Shown: positions 17,000-26,026, counted from the stretch's first letter. The stretch: DNA of 64,000 nucleotides from Arthrobacter ulcerisalmonis (GCF_900609065.1 NZ_UXAU01000009.1:1-64000); one strand, 5' to 3'. Notes: generated by a model from the letters alone, not told the origin. Program-made: numbers and translations.

Positions 17000-18039
17000 A
17001 TGAACAACCCGCAGATATCCCGAAGAAGTTTCTCCGTCCTGAGCGTGGCAGCAGCCATGGCCGCGACTCTGACGGTGTCCGGTTGCGGGGGCCCGGCTAC
17101 GGCGCAGGAAGGCAATGCCGCGGCCGAGGTGACCGAACTCCGGTACGAAGGCTCGGCAAACAGCGTGAGCTTGGCAGAGCTGGCCGAGGATCTTGGCTAC
17201 CTGGGAAACGTGAAGTTGAACTGGGTGGGAAACACCATCAGCGGCCCGGCCAGTATCCAGTCCGCCGCCACCGGTGCCACGGACTTTGGCGGCGCCTTTG
17301 CCGGTGCCGTGGTCAAACTCATCGAGGCCGGCGCGCCCGTCACCGCGGTCATCAACTACTACGGGGAAGACGAGTTGACCTTCAACGGCTTCTACGTCAC
17401 CGCCGAGAGCTCCATCCGGGCACCACGTGACCTCATCGGGAAGAAAGTAGCCGTCAATACGCTGGGGGCGCACTCGGATGCGGTCCTGAACAGTTACCTG
17501 AAGAAGAACGGCCTGAGCCAGGACGACATCAAGCAGGTCCAACTGGTGGTAGTTCCGCCGAATGACACGGAGGAAGCCATCCGTCGCGGCCAGGTGGACG
17601 TTGGTGTCCTGGGCGGTGTGTTGCAGGACAACGCCATTGCCAAGGGCGGACTCCGTTCCCTGTTCAACGACTTTGAGCTGTTCGGCGCCTTTGCGGGCGG
17701 CCAGTACGTCCTCCGCAAAGACTTCATTCAGCAGAACCCTGAGATCACGAAGATCTTCACCACCGGCGTCGCCAAGGCCATCGAATGGGAGCGAACCACC
17801 CCGCGCGAGGGGTCATCGCCCGCTTCACCAGCATCATCGACAAGCGTCAGCGTAATGAAAGCACCGCTGCCTTGAAGTACTGGAAGAGCGTGGGGGTGCC
17901 GTCCAAGGGCGAGATCAAAGACCAGGACTTCAGCCGCTGGTCTGCGTGGCTCAAGGACACGGGCATCGTCACGGGAGACATCACGCCGGCAAAGTATTAC
18001 ACCAACGAGTACAACGGACTGCTCAAGGCAGCATCATGA
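17000..18039 (+). pseudogene. Sulfonate-type ABC substrate-binding lipoprotein, split by a frameshift
   Basis: Binding protein of the organosulfur importer. The N-terminus has a Tat-like twin arginine (SRRSFSV, R8-R9) and lipobox VSGC (C29), then an SsuA/TauA-type periplasmic fold. In the original frame the family sequence runs to about residue 272 (EWERTTPREG) and then changes to Ser/Pro-rich sequence with a stop at 17875. In the next frame it continues without loss as VIARFTSIIDKRQRNES and so on to TNEYNGLLKAAS, stopping at 18039. The switch is at the GGGG run 17809-17812; one extra G would restore a normal protein of about 346 residues. Real inactivation, a phase-variable tract or a base-calling error are all possible. 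The TGA overlaps the ATPase ATG. Confidence 0.85.
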
Positions 18040-18938
18040 CACAGGCGCAGGTACCCAAAATCAGCCTGCAGAACGTGGGCAAGTCCTTCACCGTCAGACC
18101 CACCAAGGACGCCCCTCTCGGGTCCAGGCTGACGGCCTTGGAAGGCGTCACCCTCGACGTCGCCGCCGGAGAATTCATTACCCTCGTAGGCCCCAGCGGT
18201 TCGGGCAAGACCACGCTCTTGGACCTTTTGGCTGGGCTCACCCGGCCCGACACGGGAAAGGTCCTGGTCGATGGGAGGGAAGTGACCGGGCCAGGCAAGG
18301 ACCGGGCCGTCGTCTTCCAGCAGTACGCGCTGTTCCCCTGGCGTACGGCCGCGGCCAACGTCTCCTTCGGCCTGGAAGGTCGCAGCCACGACGGCGAACG
18401 GCTCAACCGCAGGGAGCGGGCCGAGAAAGCACGCACGTACCTGGACCTGGTGGGTCTGGCCGGCTTTGAGGACCGCTATCCACACGAACTCTCCGGTGGC
18501 ATGAAGCAGCGCGTGGCGATTGCCAGAAGCCTCGCCTATGAACCGGATGTCCTGCTGATGGACGAGCCGTTCGCGGCCTTGGACGCCCAGACACGCGAAC
18601 AGTTACAGGAGGAACTGCTGCGGATCTGGCGCGCCACGGGGAAAACAATTGTCTTCATCACCCACGGGATCGACGAAGCGGTGTATCTCGGCCAGCGGGT
18701 CGCCGTCCTCAGCTCACGCCCGGGGCGGCTCAAGGAAATTGTCCCCATCGACCTGGGGGACCGCAGCGGAGAAGGAGATGTCCGGTCCAACGCCGCGTTC
18801 GTCGAACACCGGCACCGGGTCTGGGCGCTCCTGCACGATGAGGTCCGCAAAGCCCAGTACGCCGGGCACGCAAAGATTCTGCCCACCGGCATTGCCCGCG
18901 ATGAAGCACCCCAACCCAGCTCCGGAAAGGCTGCCTGA
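18036..18938 (+). CDS. ABC transporter ATPase, sulfonate/taurine type (SsuB/TauB-like)
   Basis: The cytosolic motor of the importer. Walker A GPSGSGKTT, Q-loop VVFQQYALFPWRT (the ALFPW form is typical of nitrate/sulfonate/taurine ATPases), signature LSGGMKQRVAIA, Walker B LLMDEPFAALD and H-loop FITHGIDEA are intact. It is 300 residues long from the ATG at 18036, which overlaps the binding-protein stop (ATGA). Longer in-frame readings run antisense to family expectation. A C-terminal extension after about residue 245 is charged and variable. It shares one base with the permease start (TGATG). Confidence 0.92.
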   Translation: MTQAQVPKISLQNVGKSFTVRPTKDAPLGSRLTALEGVTLDVAAGEFITLVGPSGSGKTTLLDLLAGLTRPDTGKVLVDGREVTGPGKDRAVVFQQYALFPWRTAAANVSFGLEGRSHDGERLNRRERAEKARTYLDLVGLAGFEDRYPHELSGGMKQRVAIARSLAYEPDVLLMDEPFAALDAQTREQLQEELLRIWRATGKTIVFITHGIDEAVYLGQRVAVLSSRPGRLKEIVPIDLGDRSGEGDVRSNAAFVEHRHRVWALLHDEVRKAQYAGHAKILPTGIARDEAPQPSSGKAA

Positions 18939-19834
18939 TGAGCGCGCCCACCCTGACCCAGACGAGTCATCCCACTGCACAGAATCCCGTCGGCGACACC
19001 GCTGGCGGCCCTGTTTCACCACAGCCCCAAGGCGTGCCGTCACCGCTCAGACGCGCGCTGACCGTCTCAGGACGTGGACTGTGGCGGGCAGGTGCGATCC
19101 TGCTGTTCCTCCTCGTGTGGGAATTCGGACCCCTCTACCTCGCTCCCGCCTCGACGCGGGTTTTCCTGCCGCCGCTTCATGAGGTCCTGGGCGCTTTGGG
19201 AACCCTGATCGCCAAGGGACAGCTGCAGAATCACCTCGCAGCCAGCCTGGGCCGCTCGGCCAGCGGATTCGGCATTGCCGTGCTGTCCGCCGTGCTGCTG
19301 GGCCTCCTGGTGGCCTGGTACGGAGCCCTTGACCGGTTCCTCAACCCCTTGCTGGAAGTCTTCCGCAACACCGCCGCACTTGCCCTGCTGCCAGTCTTTA
19401 CCTTGCTGCTGGGAATCGGCGAAACCTCCAAAATCAGCATCGTGGCCTACGCCGCGTTCTTTCCGGTGCTGCTCAACACCATCGCCGGGGTGCGGACCGT
19501 GGACCCGCTGCTGATCCGGGCGGCACGCTCCTTGGGCCTGTCCAACGTCACGTTGTTCCAGAAAGTCATCCTGCCCTCAGCGGTACCCACCATCTTCACC
19601 GGTATCCGGATGGCAGGCACCTCATCAATCCTGGTGCTCATCGCGGCTGAGATGGTCGGGGCGAAGGCCGGCCTCGGCTACCTGATCGTCAACTCTCAAT
19701 CGAGTTTCCTCATCCCTGACATGTACGCCGGCATCTTGACCGTCTCCCTGCTCGGCTTGCTGGTCAACTACCTGCTGGTCGGCGTCGAACGTCACTTCTC
19801 CCGCTGGCGGACCGCCGTCGGCACCGGGACCTAA
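18938..19834 (+). CDS. ABC transporter permease, SsuC/TauC-like
   Basis: A membrane permease of 298 residues. A Pro/Gln-rich cytosolic N-terminus (about 40 residues) is followed by about six transmembrane segments, with the EAA loop around AARSLGLSNVTLFQKVILP (about residues 190-210) that contacts the ATPase. Belongs to the BPD transporter family used for sulfonates, taurine and nitrate. The ATG at 18938 overlaps the ATPase stop by one base. Part of the five-gene operon from 17000 to 22175. Confidence 0.92.
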   Translation: MSAPTLTQTSHPTAQNPVGDTAGGPVSPQPQGVPSPLRRALTVSGRGLWRAGAILLFLLVWEFGPLYLAPASTRVFLPPLHEVLGALGTLIAKGQLQNHLAASLGRSASGFGIAVLSAVLLGLLVAWYGALDRFLNPLLEVFRNTAALALLPVFTLLLGIGETSKISIVAYAAFFPVLLNTIAGVRTVDPLLIRAARSLGLSNVTLFQKVILPSAVPTIFTGIRMAGTSSILVLIAAEMVGAKAGLGYLIVNSQSSFLIPDMYAGILTVSLLGLLVNYLLVGVERHFSRWRTAVGTGT

Positions 19835-19887
19835 GCCTCTTGCTTGGAAAACCTACGCACCTCACCCGAACTGTAAAGGAATCCACC

Positions 19888-20838
19888 ATGTCCGTCATCA
19901 CCGAAACAAAGCTGCAATTCACCAAGCTGGGCGCCCGCATCGGGGCAGAAATTCGCGGGTTGGACCTGAGCGCCGACCTTAGTGACGCAACGATCGCCCA
20001 CATCCGCGAAGCGTTGAACGTCCATAAAGCCTTGGTTTTCCGCGAAGCAAACGTGCTCGACGACGACGCCCAGGTCCGCTTCGCCGGTCGCTTTGGCCTA
20101 CTCACCAATGCCCACCCCACCGTGGCCTCCGTGGCCGGCAAGCCCTCGGTGCTGCCGGTGGACAGCGAAAACGGTAGCGCCAACAACTGGCATACCGACG
20201 TCACCTTCGTGGTGAACCCGCCCCAGGCTTCTACCCTGCGCAGCATCACCCTGCCCAGCTACGGAGGCGAAACACTCATCGCGTCATCAGCGGGCGCCTA
20301 TCAGGACCTCCCGGCAGAGCTGCGCACCTTCGCAGACTCGCTCTGGGCTATTCATACCAACGACTATGACTACTCCGTGCCCAAAAACCTCGAGCACGCC
20401 AACGCGGAGGAGCGCCGCAAGGAATTCACCCGCATTCACTTTGAAACGGCTCACCCGGTGGTGCGCGTGCATCCACTCACGGGTGAGAGGGGACTGTTTA
20501 TTGGTGGGTTCGCGCAGCGGCTGCGCATTGTGGGGTTGTCCAACACCGAGTCCAAGGACATCCTCCGGCTCCTCCAGGCCTACATCACCCGGCCTGAAAA
20601 CGTGGTTCGGGTGAGCTGGGAACCGAATCAGCTGGTCTTGTTCGACAACCGCATCACCCAGCACTACGCCCCGGACAACTACGACGGCCAACCCCGCACG
20701 CTCAACCGGGTGACCATTGCCGGGGATATTCCTGTGGGGGTAGATGGTCGCAGCAGCTCGGCAATCCAGGGCGATTCGTCGGCCTACTCCGAAACCGTTG
20801 TCCTCGACGGGACCCCATTCGCAGGGACTCAGCGATGA
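19888..20838 (+). CDS. Alpha-ketoglutarate-dependent sulfate-ester/sulfonate dioxygenase (AtsK/TauD family)
   Basis: Releases sulfite or sulfate from organosulfur compounds using Fe(II), O2 and 2-oxoglutarate. The facial triad is visible: NNWHTDVTF (HxD, about residues 96-98) and a distal His in RITQHYAP, followed by an Arg (RTLNRVTIAGD) that binds 2-oxoglutarate. The stretch NPPQASTLRSITLPSYGG resembles AtsK-type alkylsulfatases more than TauD, so sulfate esters are a good guess, but taurine-like sulfonates remain possible. The start is the ATG at 19888 with AAAGGA (316 residues). Its last four bases overlap the next gene. Confidence 0.85.
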   Translation: MSVITETKLQFTKLGARIGAEIRGLDLSADLSDATIAHIREALNVHKALVFREANVLDDDAQVRFAGRFGLLTNAHPTVASVAGKPSVLPVDSENGSANNWHTDVTFVVNPPQASTLRSITLPSYGGETLIASSAGAYQDLPAELRTFADSLWAIHTNDYDYSVPKNLEHANAEERRKEFTRIHFETAHPVVRVHPLTGERGLFIGGFAQRLRIVGLSNTESKDILRLLQAYITRPENVVRVSWEPNQLVLFDNRITQHYAPDNYDGQPRTLNRVTIAGDIPVGVDGRSSSAIQGDSSAYSETVVLDGTPFAGTQR

Positions 20839-22175
20839 CTACGCGCCGGCAACTCCATCTCAATGCCTTCCTGATGAGCACCGGCCACCATGAGGCATCC
20901 TGGCGGCTTCCGGAGAGCGACAGCCACGCCGGCACCGATGTGGCTCATTTCCAGCGACTGGCACAGACCGCCGAGCGGGGAAAGCTGGATTCGATCTTCT
21001 TCGCCGATTCTCCGGTGCTGCACGGAGATGTGACCCAGCGGCCCTACGGGTCCCTGGAGCCCACCGTGTTGCTGGCCGCGATAGCGGCTGTCACGGAGCG
21101 GATCGGCTTGATCGCCACGGCGTCAACAACGTACAACGAGCCGTATAACCTGGCGCGGCGCTTCGCCTCGATTGACCAGATCAGCGGCGGACGGGCGGGG
21201 TGGAACGTCGTCACCACCGCAGGGGATGCCGCGGCAAAGAACTTCTCTCTCGCGGGTCAGCCTGCTCATGCACACCGTTACGAGCGGGCCGCTGAGTTCC
21301 TGGACGTTGCCACGAAGCTCTGGAACAGCTGGGAGGACGACGCCGTGGTGGCGGACAAGACCGCCGGTGTCTGGGGCGATGCTACCCGCGTGCACCAGGC
21401 CAATCATGCGGGCACGCACTTCCAGGTCCAAGGTGCCTTGGACATCCCCAGGTCGGCCCAAGGCCACCCGGTGATTGTGCAGGCCGGCTCGTCGGAGAAC
21501 GGTAAGGACTTTGCGGCCCGGTATGCAGAAGCAGTATTCACTGCCCATCAAACGCTGGCGGACGCGCAGGATTTTTACGCAGATCTGAAGGCGCGCACGG
21601 CTGCCGCAGGCAGGGATCCCGAGACCATCAAGATCCTGCCAGGGATCGTTCCGGTGATCGCCGCAACGCCGGAGGAAGCGCGCCGACTCGAGCGCGAGCT
21701 GGACGAGCTGATCCTGCCCGAGTACGCCCGGAACCAGCTTGCGGGCGTGTTGCGCGTTCCAGCGGAATCACTGACGCTGGATGCCCCGTTGCCGGTTGAT
21801 CTTCCTACGGAGGACCAGATCGAGGGCGCCAAGAGCAGGTACACCCTGATCGTGAACCTTGCCCGGCGGGAAAACCTCACCGTGCGGCAATTGATTGGAC
21901 GGCTCGGTGGCGGGCGCGGGCACCGGACGTTCGCGGGCACCCCCGAGCAGGTGGCGGACAGCCTCCAGGAGTGGTTTGAGGCAGGTGCGGCTGATGGGTT
22001 CAACATCATGCCGCCGGTCTTGCCGTCAGGGTTGGATGTTTTTGTGGACCAGGTAGTGCCCATCCTTCAGGCGCGGGGACTCTTCCGGCGCGATTACTCC
22101 GGACGAACCCTTCGGGACCATTTCGGCCTGGCCAAACCGGCTAACTCGTTCAGGCCAGAACCGCTGCCGGTCTAG
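20835..22175 (+). CDS. FMN-dependent monooxygenase, NtaA/SnaA/DszA (SoxA) family
   Basis: A two-component flavin monooxygenase of 446 residues in the bacterial luciferase-like superfamily. Motifs include FLMSTGHHEASWR, RLAQTAERGKLDSIFFAD, TASTTYNEPYNLARRFAS and SGGRAGWNVVTT, all standard for the NtaA/DszA branch. Relatives oxidise nitrilotriacetate, dibenzothiophene sulfone or dialkyl sulfones; the adjacent sulfonate importer and dioxygenase point to C-S cleavage for sulfur supply (inference). It needs FMNH2 from a separate reductase, which is not in this operon. ATGA overlap with the dioxygenase gene. Confidence 0.85.
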   Translation: MTTRRQLHLNAFLMSTGHHEASWRLPESDSHAGTDVAHFQRLAQTAERGKLDSIFFADSPVLHGDVTQRPYGSLEPTVLLAAIAAVTERIGLIATASTTYNEPYNLARRFASIDQISGGRAGWNVVTTAGDAAAKNFSLAGQPAHAHRYERAAEFLDVATKLWNSWEDDAVVADKTAGVWGDATRVHQANHAGTHFQVQGALDIPRSAQGHPVIVQAGSSENGKDFAARYAEAVFTAHQTLADAQDFYADLKARTAAAGRDPETIKILPGIVPVIAATPEEARRLERELDELILPEYARNQLAGVLRVPAESLTLDAPLPVDLPTEDQIEGAKSRYTLIVNLARRENLTVRQLIGRLGGGRGHRTFAGTPEQVADSLQEWFEAGAADGFNIMPPVLPSGLDVFVDQVVPILQARGLFRRDYSGRTLRDHFGLAKPANSFRPEPLPV

Positions 22176-22187
22176 GAAACCAGCCAC

Positions 22188-22223
22188 CCGCCGTCGGACG
22201 CCCCAACAGGCGGCCGACGGCGG
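22188..22223. terminator. Bidirectional hairpin between convergent genes
   Basis: CCGCCGTCGG (22188-22197) and CCGACGGCGG (22214-22223) form a perfect 10-bp stem around a 16-base loop, midway between the ends of the monooxygenase gene (plus) and the CNNM gene (minus). There is no U-tract on either side, as is common for terminators in high-G+C genomes. Confidence 0.7.
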
Positions 22224-22230
22224 CTTGCAG

Positions 22231-23271
22231 CTACGCGCTGGTGGCGTCCTGGACTTCGCCCACCAGTTCCTCGATGATGTCCTCAAGGAACAGTACGCCG
22301 GTGGTCCTGCCCTCAGCGTCGAAGACCTTGGCCACGTGGGAACCGGTCCGTCGCATGCCGGCCAGGGCATCCTCCAGCTCAGCGTCCGCAAAGGCCGAGG
22401 TCAGCCGCCTGACGCGTTTGGCCGGGACGGGGGCCGTGAAAGTCTCCGGGGCTACCAGGTCCATGACGTCCTTGAGGTGCAGGTAGCCGGTGGGCTCGGC
22501 ATCGTGGTTGGTCAGGATGTAGCGCGAGAACCCGTGCTCGGAGACGGCGGCTTGGATGTCTGCCGGCGTTGCCGTGGCGGGCAGCACCACCATGCTGGCC
22601 AGCGGAACCTGGACGTCCGCCACCTTCTTGGTGGTGAATTCGAACGCTGCCGTGAGGGTGCCCGAGGTGTCCGTAAGCATGCCGTCCCGAGTGGACTGTT
22701 CAACGATGTTTGCCACCTCGTCCAGCGTGTAGGCGCTGGTGGCCTCGCCCTTGGGTTCCACCTTGAAGAGCCGCAGGATCCCGTTGGCGATCCCGTTCAG
22801 GGTCCAGATCACCGGTTTGAAAACGCGGGCCACGATGACCAGCGGCGGGGCCAGGATCAGGGCTGCGCGGGTGGGCACCGAGAACGAGATGTTTTTCGGC
22901 ACCATCTCGCCCAACACCACGTGCAGGAACGTCACCAGCAGCAGGGCCGCGATGAAGGCAATGATTCCGATCGCCTCACCGGACAGGGACGTCAGGCCCA
23001 GGGGGATTTCCAGCAGGTGGTGGATGGCAGGCTCGGAGACGTTGAGGATGACCAGTGAACAGACGGTGATGCCCAACTGGCTGGTGGCCAACATGAGCGT
23101 GGCGTGCTCCATGGCCCACAGGGTGGTTTTGGCGGCTTTGCTGCCAGCCTCGGCCTTGGGTTCGATCTGTGACCGGCGGGCCGAGATGACGGCAAACTCT
23201 GCGCCAACAAAAAACCCGTTGACCACCAGCAGCACCACCAACCAGATGATGCCTGGAAGGTATTCACTCAT
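22231..23271 (-). CDS. CNNM/CorC-type membrane protein with CBS domains (second of pair)
   Basis: A 346-residue HlyC/CorC (UPF0053) protein. The N-terminal CNNM domain (about 1-190) has about four membrane segments, including GAEFAVISARRSQIEPKAE and LHVVLGEMVPKNISF. A tandem CBS pair (about 205-335) follows with VLFLEDIIEELVGEV. The C-terminal CorC/HlyC domain present in longer homologues is missing, which is normal for the second gene of actinobacterial pairs. CNNM proteins are linked to Mg2+ or Co2+ transport. It starts in an ATGA overlap with the upstream paralogue, so the two are probably cotranslated and may form a heteromer. Confidence 0.87.
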   Translation of the reverse strand: MSEYLPGIIWLVVLLVVNGFFVGAEFAVISARRSQIEPKAEAGSKAAKTTLWAMEHATLMLATSQLGITVCSLVILNVSEPAIHHLLEIPLGLTSLSGEAIGIIAFIAALLLVTFLHVVLGEMVPKNISFSVPTRAALILAPPLVIVARVFKPVIWTLNGIANGILRLFKVEPKGEATSAYTLDEVANIVEQSTRDGMLTDTSGTLTAAFEFTTKKVADVQVPLASMVVLPATATPADIQAAVSEHGFSRYILTNHDAEPTGYLHLKDVMDLVAPETFTAPVPAKRVRRLTSAFADAELEDALAGMRRTGSHVAKVFDAEGRTTGVLFLEDIIEELVGEVQDATSA

Positions 23272-24626
23272 TTGGTTTGCTCCTGCGTGAGGCTGTCGAT
23301 GATCTGGTCATGGCTGCTTGCGGTGGGGTCCACCGGTTCTGCGGGGGTGAAGCGCAGTCGCTCCACGTGGGTGCCCACCACGCGCTCCACCCGGAGGACA
23401 CCGCCGTCGAGATCCACCTCGTCGCCGAGTTCGGGGATCCTGTCGAGCTGGTCGGTGACGAAGCCGGCCACAGTGTCATACTCCTCGCCGTCCGGCACCG
23501 GGATGCCGGTCCGGTCGAGGAGTTCGTCAGGTCGCAGGGCGGCATCGAAGGTCACTGATCGACCGGTCCGGACTACGCCGGCGCGGGCCCTGTCGTGTTC
23601 GTCTTCGAGTTCGCCCACGATTTCTTCCACCAGGTCCTCGAGGGTGACGATCCCGGCGGTTCCACCGTGTTCGTCCGAGACGATGGCCACCTGGAGCCCT
23701 TGCCTGCGCAACAGGCCCAACAGGGTGTCCACGCCCATGGATTCGGGGACGCGGACAGGATCGATCATCAGGTCACCGGCAACAACAGTGTGGCGTTCCG
23801 GTAAGGCCACGGCGAACGCCTGCTTCACGTGGAGCACGCCCAGGACTTCGTCCCGGTCCCGGCCAATGACGGGGAAACGGGAAAAACCGGTGCTGGTGGC
23901 CAACGCCACGATCTCCTCGGCCGTATCGGTGCTGCCGACGGCGGTCATCCGCACCCGCGGGGTCATCACGTCCACCGCACTATGGTCTGAGAAGCGCAAG
24001 GTGCGGTGCAGCAAGGTGGCATGATCCAGGTCCAGGACGCCTTCGACGGCGGACCGGCGCACCAGGGAGCTCAGCTCCTCGGCGCTGCGGGCACCGGAGA
24101 GTTCTTCCTTGGGCTCGATGCCGAAACTTCGGATGATCTTGTTCGCCGTGTTGTTGAAGAGCAGGATGACGGGTTTGAAAACCGTAGTGAAGAGGGCCTG
24201 GAAGGGAACAACCACCTTGGCGGTGGCCAAGGGCAGTGCCAGGGCAAAGTTTTTGGGCACCAGTTCGCCGATCACCATCGAGAAGATGGTGGCCAGGAAG
24301 ATGCCGGCGATGGAGCCCACCGCGGGCACCACTGCCTCCGGAACCCCTGCTGAGGTCAGCGGACCGCTGAGCATCCGACTGATGGCAGGTTCAAAGGTGT
24401 AACCCGTCAACAGTGTGGTCAGGGTAATGCCCAACTGTGCCCCGGACAGGTGGGTGGAGGTGATCTTAAGGGCCTTGATGGTGGGACCAAGGCGCTTCTC
24501 GCCGCGGGCTTGCCGGGATTCCAGGTCATGCCTGTCCAGGTTCACCAGGGCAAACTCGGAGGCTACGAAGAATCCGGTGCCCACGGTGAGGACGAGGCCA
24601 ATGCCGAGCATGATCCACTCATACAT
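23268..24626 (-). CDS. CNNM/CorC-type membrane protein with CBS pair and CorC_HlyC domain
   Basis: The larger paralogue of the pair (452 residues). A CNNM domain (about 1-200; TGFFVASEFALVNLDRHDLE, IGELVPKNFALALP) is followed by CBS domains (about 215-340; GTAGIVTLEDLVEEIVGEL) and a C-terminal CorC_HlyC domain (about 355-435; GEEYDTVAGFVTDQL and DEVDLDGGVLRVERV). This domain order is the full-length family layout implicated in Mg2+ efflux or uptake. GAGAGG precedes the ATG. The gene heads a two-gene operon; no magnesium riboswitch-like structure was recognised upstream. Confidence 0.88.
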   Translation of the reverse strand: MYEWIMLGIGLVLTVGTGFFVASEFALVNLDRHDLESRQARGEKRLGPTIKALKITSTHLSGAQLGITLTTLLTGYTFEPAISRMLSGPLTSAGVPEAVVPAVGSIAGIFLATIFSMVIGELVPKNFALALPLATAKVVVPFQALFTTVFKPVILLFNNTANKIIRSFGIEPKEELSGARSAEELSSLVRRSAVEGVLDLDHATLLHRTLRFSDHSAVDVMTPRVRMTAVGSTDTAEEIVALATSTGFSRFPVIGRDRDEVLGVLHVKQAFAVALPERHTVVAGDLMIDPVRVPESMGVDTLLGLLRRQGLQVAIVSDEHGGTAGIVTLEDLVEEIVGELEDEHDRARAGVVRTGRSVTFDAALRPDELLDRTGIPVPDGEEYDTVAGFVTDQLDRIPELGDEVDLDGGVLRVERVVGTHVERLRFTPAEPVDPTASSHDQIIDSLTQEQTK

Positions 24627-24832
24627 TCTGGCGCCCCTCTCCCGTGGTGGCCGGTGATCCGGTCAGGTGGCAGAGGGGCTTGGGCATGTGTGAAGGAGGG
24701 TCATCCATACTTCGTTCAACTCCGAACACTCTGCGTGAGTTCCCGCGTCACGAAAAATTCGCGGTGGGAACTTGTCAGAGGCTGCTGACATACTGGGCCA
24801 AGAACTTCAGAAAGTGTTTGGGGCGGGGACTG

Positions 24833-25975
24833 GTGGAGCTGGACGAGACTACCCTCAGGGTGACTTTTGGGACGGTAATTTTGGGATTGGTGGCCCTGTT
24901 CTACTTTGCCGCCTATCGTCCTACCCGGTCACCGTATAGCGGTTGGTGGTGCTTGGCGCTGCTGTTCTTTCTGCTGGGCTCGTCGCTGTACCTGCTGGAC
25001 GGGACACCGCACCAGGTCTGGGCCAATCCGGTGGGCAACGCCTTGCTGGTCCAGGGCGGTGTTGCCGTGTGGGCGGGCGCCCGCTCGCTGCGCACCGAGA
25101 AGTTTCCGGCGTGGGCGCTCCTGGGCTTACCGCTGCTGACGCTCATTGCCGCAGCGGTGGATGCCCCTGCCACCAACGCGTGGGCCGGCGGCGAGGCGCT
25201 TCTGGCGTCAATGGCGGTGGCCATCGGTATGAGTTCCTGGGAAGTCTGGCGGATAGATCCGGGCTATACCCGGCTCAAGGTGCCCCTGAGCATTTCGTCC
25301 GGGGCGCTGGCGATCTTCTACCTGCTGCGGCTGGTTGCCCTGGTTGTCGAAGGCCAGCACGGCCACTTCTTCACCACTGTCTTTGGCTCAGCCTTCACCA
25401 CCATGATCACCTTGGCCTTGTTGGTGATGGTGTCCTTCACTATGGCCGCGCTTAGCAGTGAACAGCAAAACCGGGCCCTGTCTGCCGAGATCTCTCGCGA
25501 CGACCTTACGGGCCTGCTGAATCGCAACGCATTCCTGGAGCTCGCTGCGGTTGAGCTGGGGCCACAGGCGTCACGGGCCAGGCATGGCGCCCTCATCATG
25601 GCCGACCTGGACCACTTCAAGGCCGTCAACGATACTTTTGGTCACGGTGCGGGGGATCTCGCCCTGAAGAACTTTGCCGATGCCTGCCTGGAGACAGTGC
25701 GCACCACCGATCTGGTCAGCCGCTTCGGCGGCGAGGAGTTTGTCCTCCTCATCCCCGGTGCCAGCCCAGAACGGGCAGAGGTGATAGCCCAACACATCAG
25801 CACGCGCCTCGCTGCCTCGCCCACGGCTGGTGACATGCCCATGCCCACGGCAAGTTACGGAATCACCACGTACGACGCCGGGACAACAGATATCGAGGCC
25901 GTCATCACGGCAGCAGACACAGCCATGTATCTGGCCAAGGCACAGGGGCGGAACCGGGTAGCGCACAGCGATTGA
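24833..25975 (+). CDS. Membrane-anchored GGDEF diguanylate cyclase
   Basis: About 380 residues from the GTG at 24833. A block of about 6-7 hydrophobic helices (to about residue 215) is followed by a cytosolic GGDEF domain. The key residues are intact: MADLDHFKAVNDTFGHGAGD, GGEEF (299-303), and the RTTD inhibitory site (290-293) exactly five residues upstream, so allosteric product inhibition is expected, unlike the RHGE protein at 14251-16011. The reading frame is open back to 24644, but that 63-residue extension looks non-coding; GGGGCGGGGA precedes the GTG. No sensory domain family was recognised in the membrane part. Confidence 0.83.
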   Translation: MELDETTLRVTFGTVILGLVALFYFAAYRPTRSPYSGWWCLALLFFLLGSSLYLLDGTPHQVWANPVGNALLVQGGVAVWAGARSLRTEKFPAWALLGLPLLTLIAAAVDAPATNAWAGGEALLASMAVAIGMSSWEVWRIDPGYTRLKVPLSISSGALAIFYLLRLVALVVEGQHGHFFTTVFGSAFTTMITLALLVMVSFTMAALSSEQQNRALSAEISRDDLTGLLNRNAFLELAAVELGPQASRARHGALIMADLDHFKAVNDTFGHGAGDLALKNFADACLETVRTTDLVSRFGGEEFVLLIPGASPERAEVIAQHISTRLAASPTAGDMPMPTASYGITTYDAGTTDIEAVITAADTAMYLAKAQGRNRVAHSD

Positions 25976-26018
25976 CGGCCTGGTGTTCGCGGAGTGCAGC
26001 GCTTGTCCACTCGCGTCA

Positions 26019-26026
26019 TGTATACA
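26019..26026. promoter_or_regulatory. Distal GntR operator TGTATACA
   Basis: A perfect 8-bp palindrome identical to the one over the promoter at 26071-26078. Start-to-start distance is 52 bp, about five helical turns, suitable for cooperative binding or looping by a GntR/FCD dimer. The assignment to the adjacent regulator is inferred. Confidence 0.6.

Noticed and set aside
24627..24832. Possible c-di-GMP riboswitch before the membrane GGDEF gene
   Set aside because: Short dyads occur (for example GTTCCC with GGGAAC), but the conserved core sequences of c-di-GMP riboswitch classes are absent.
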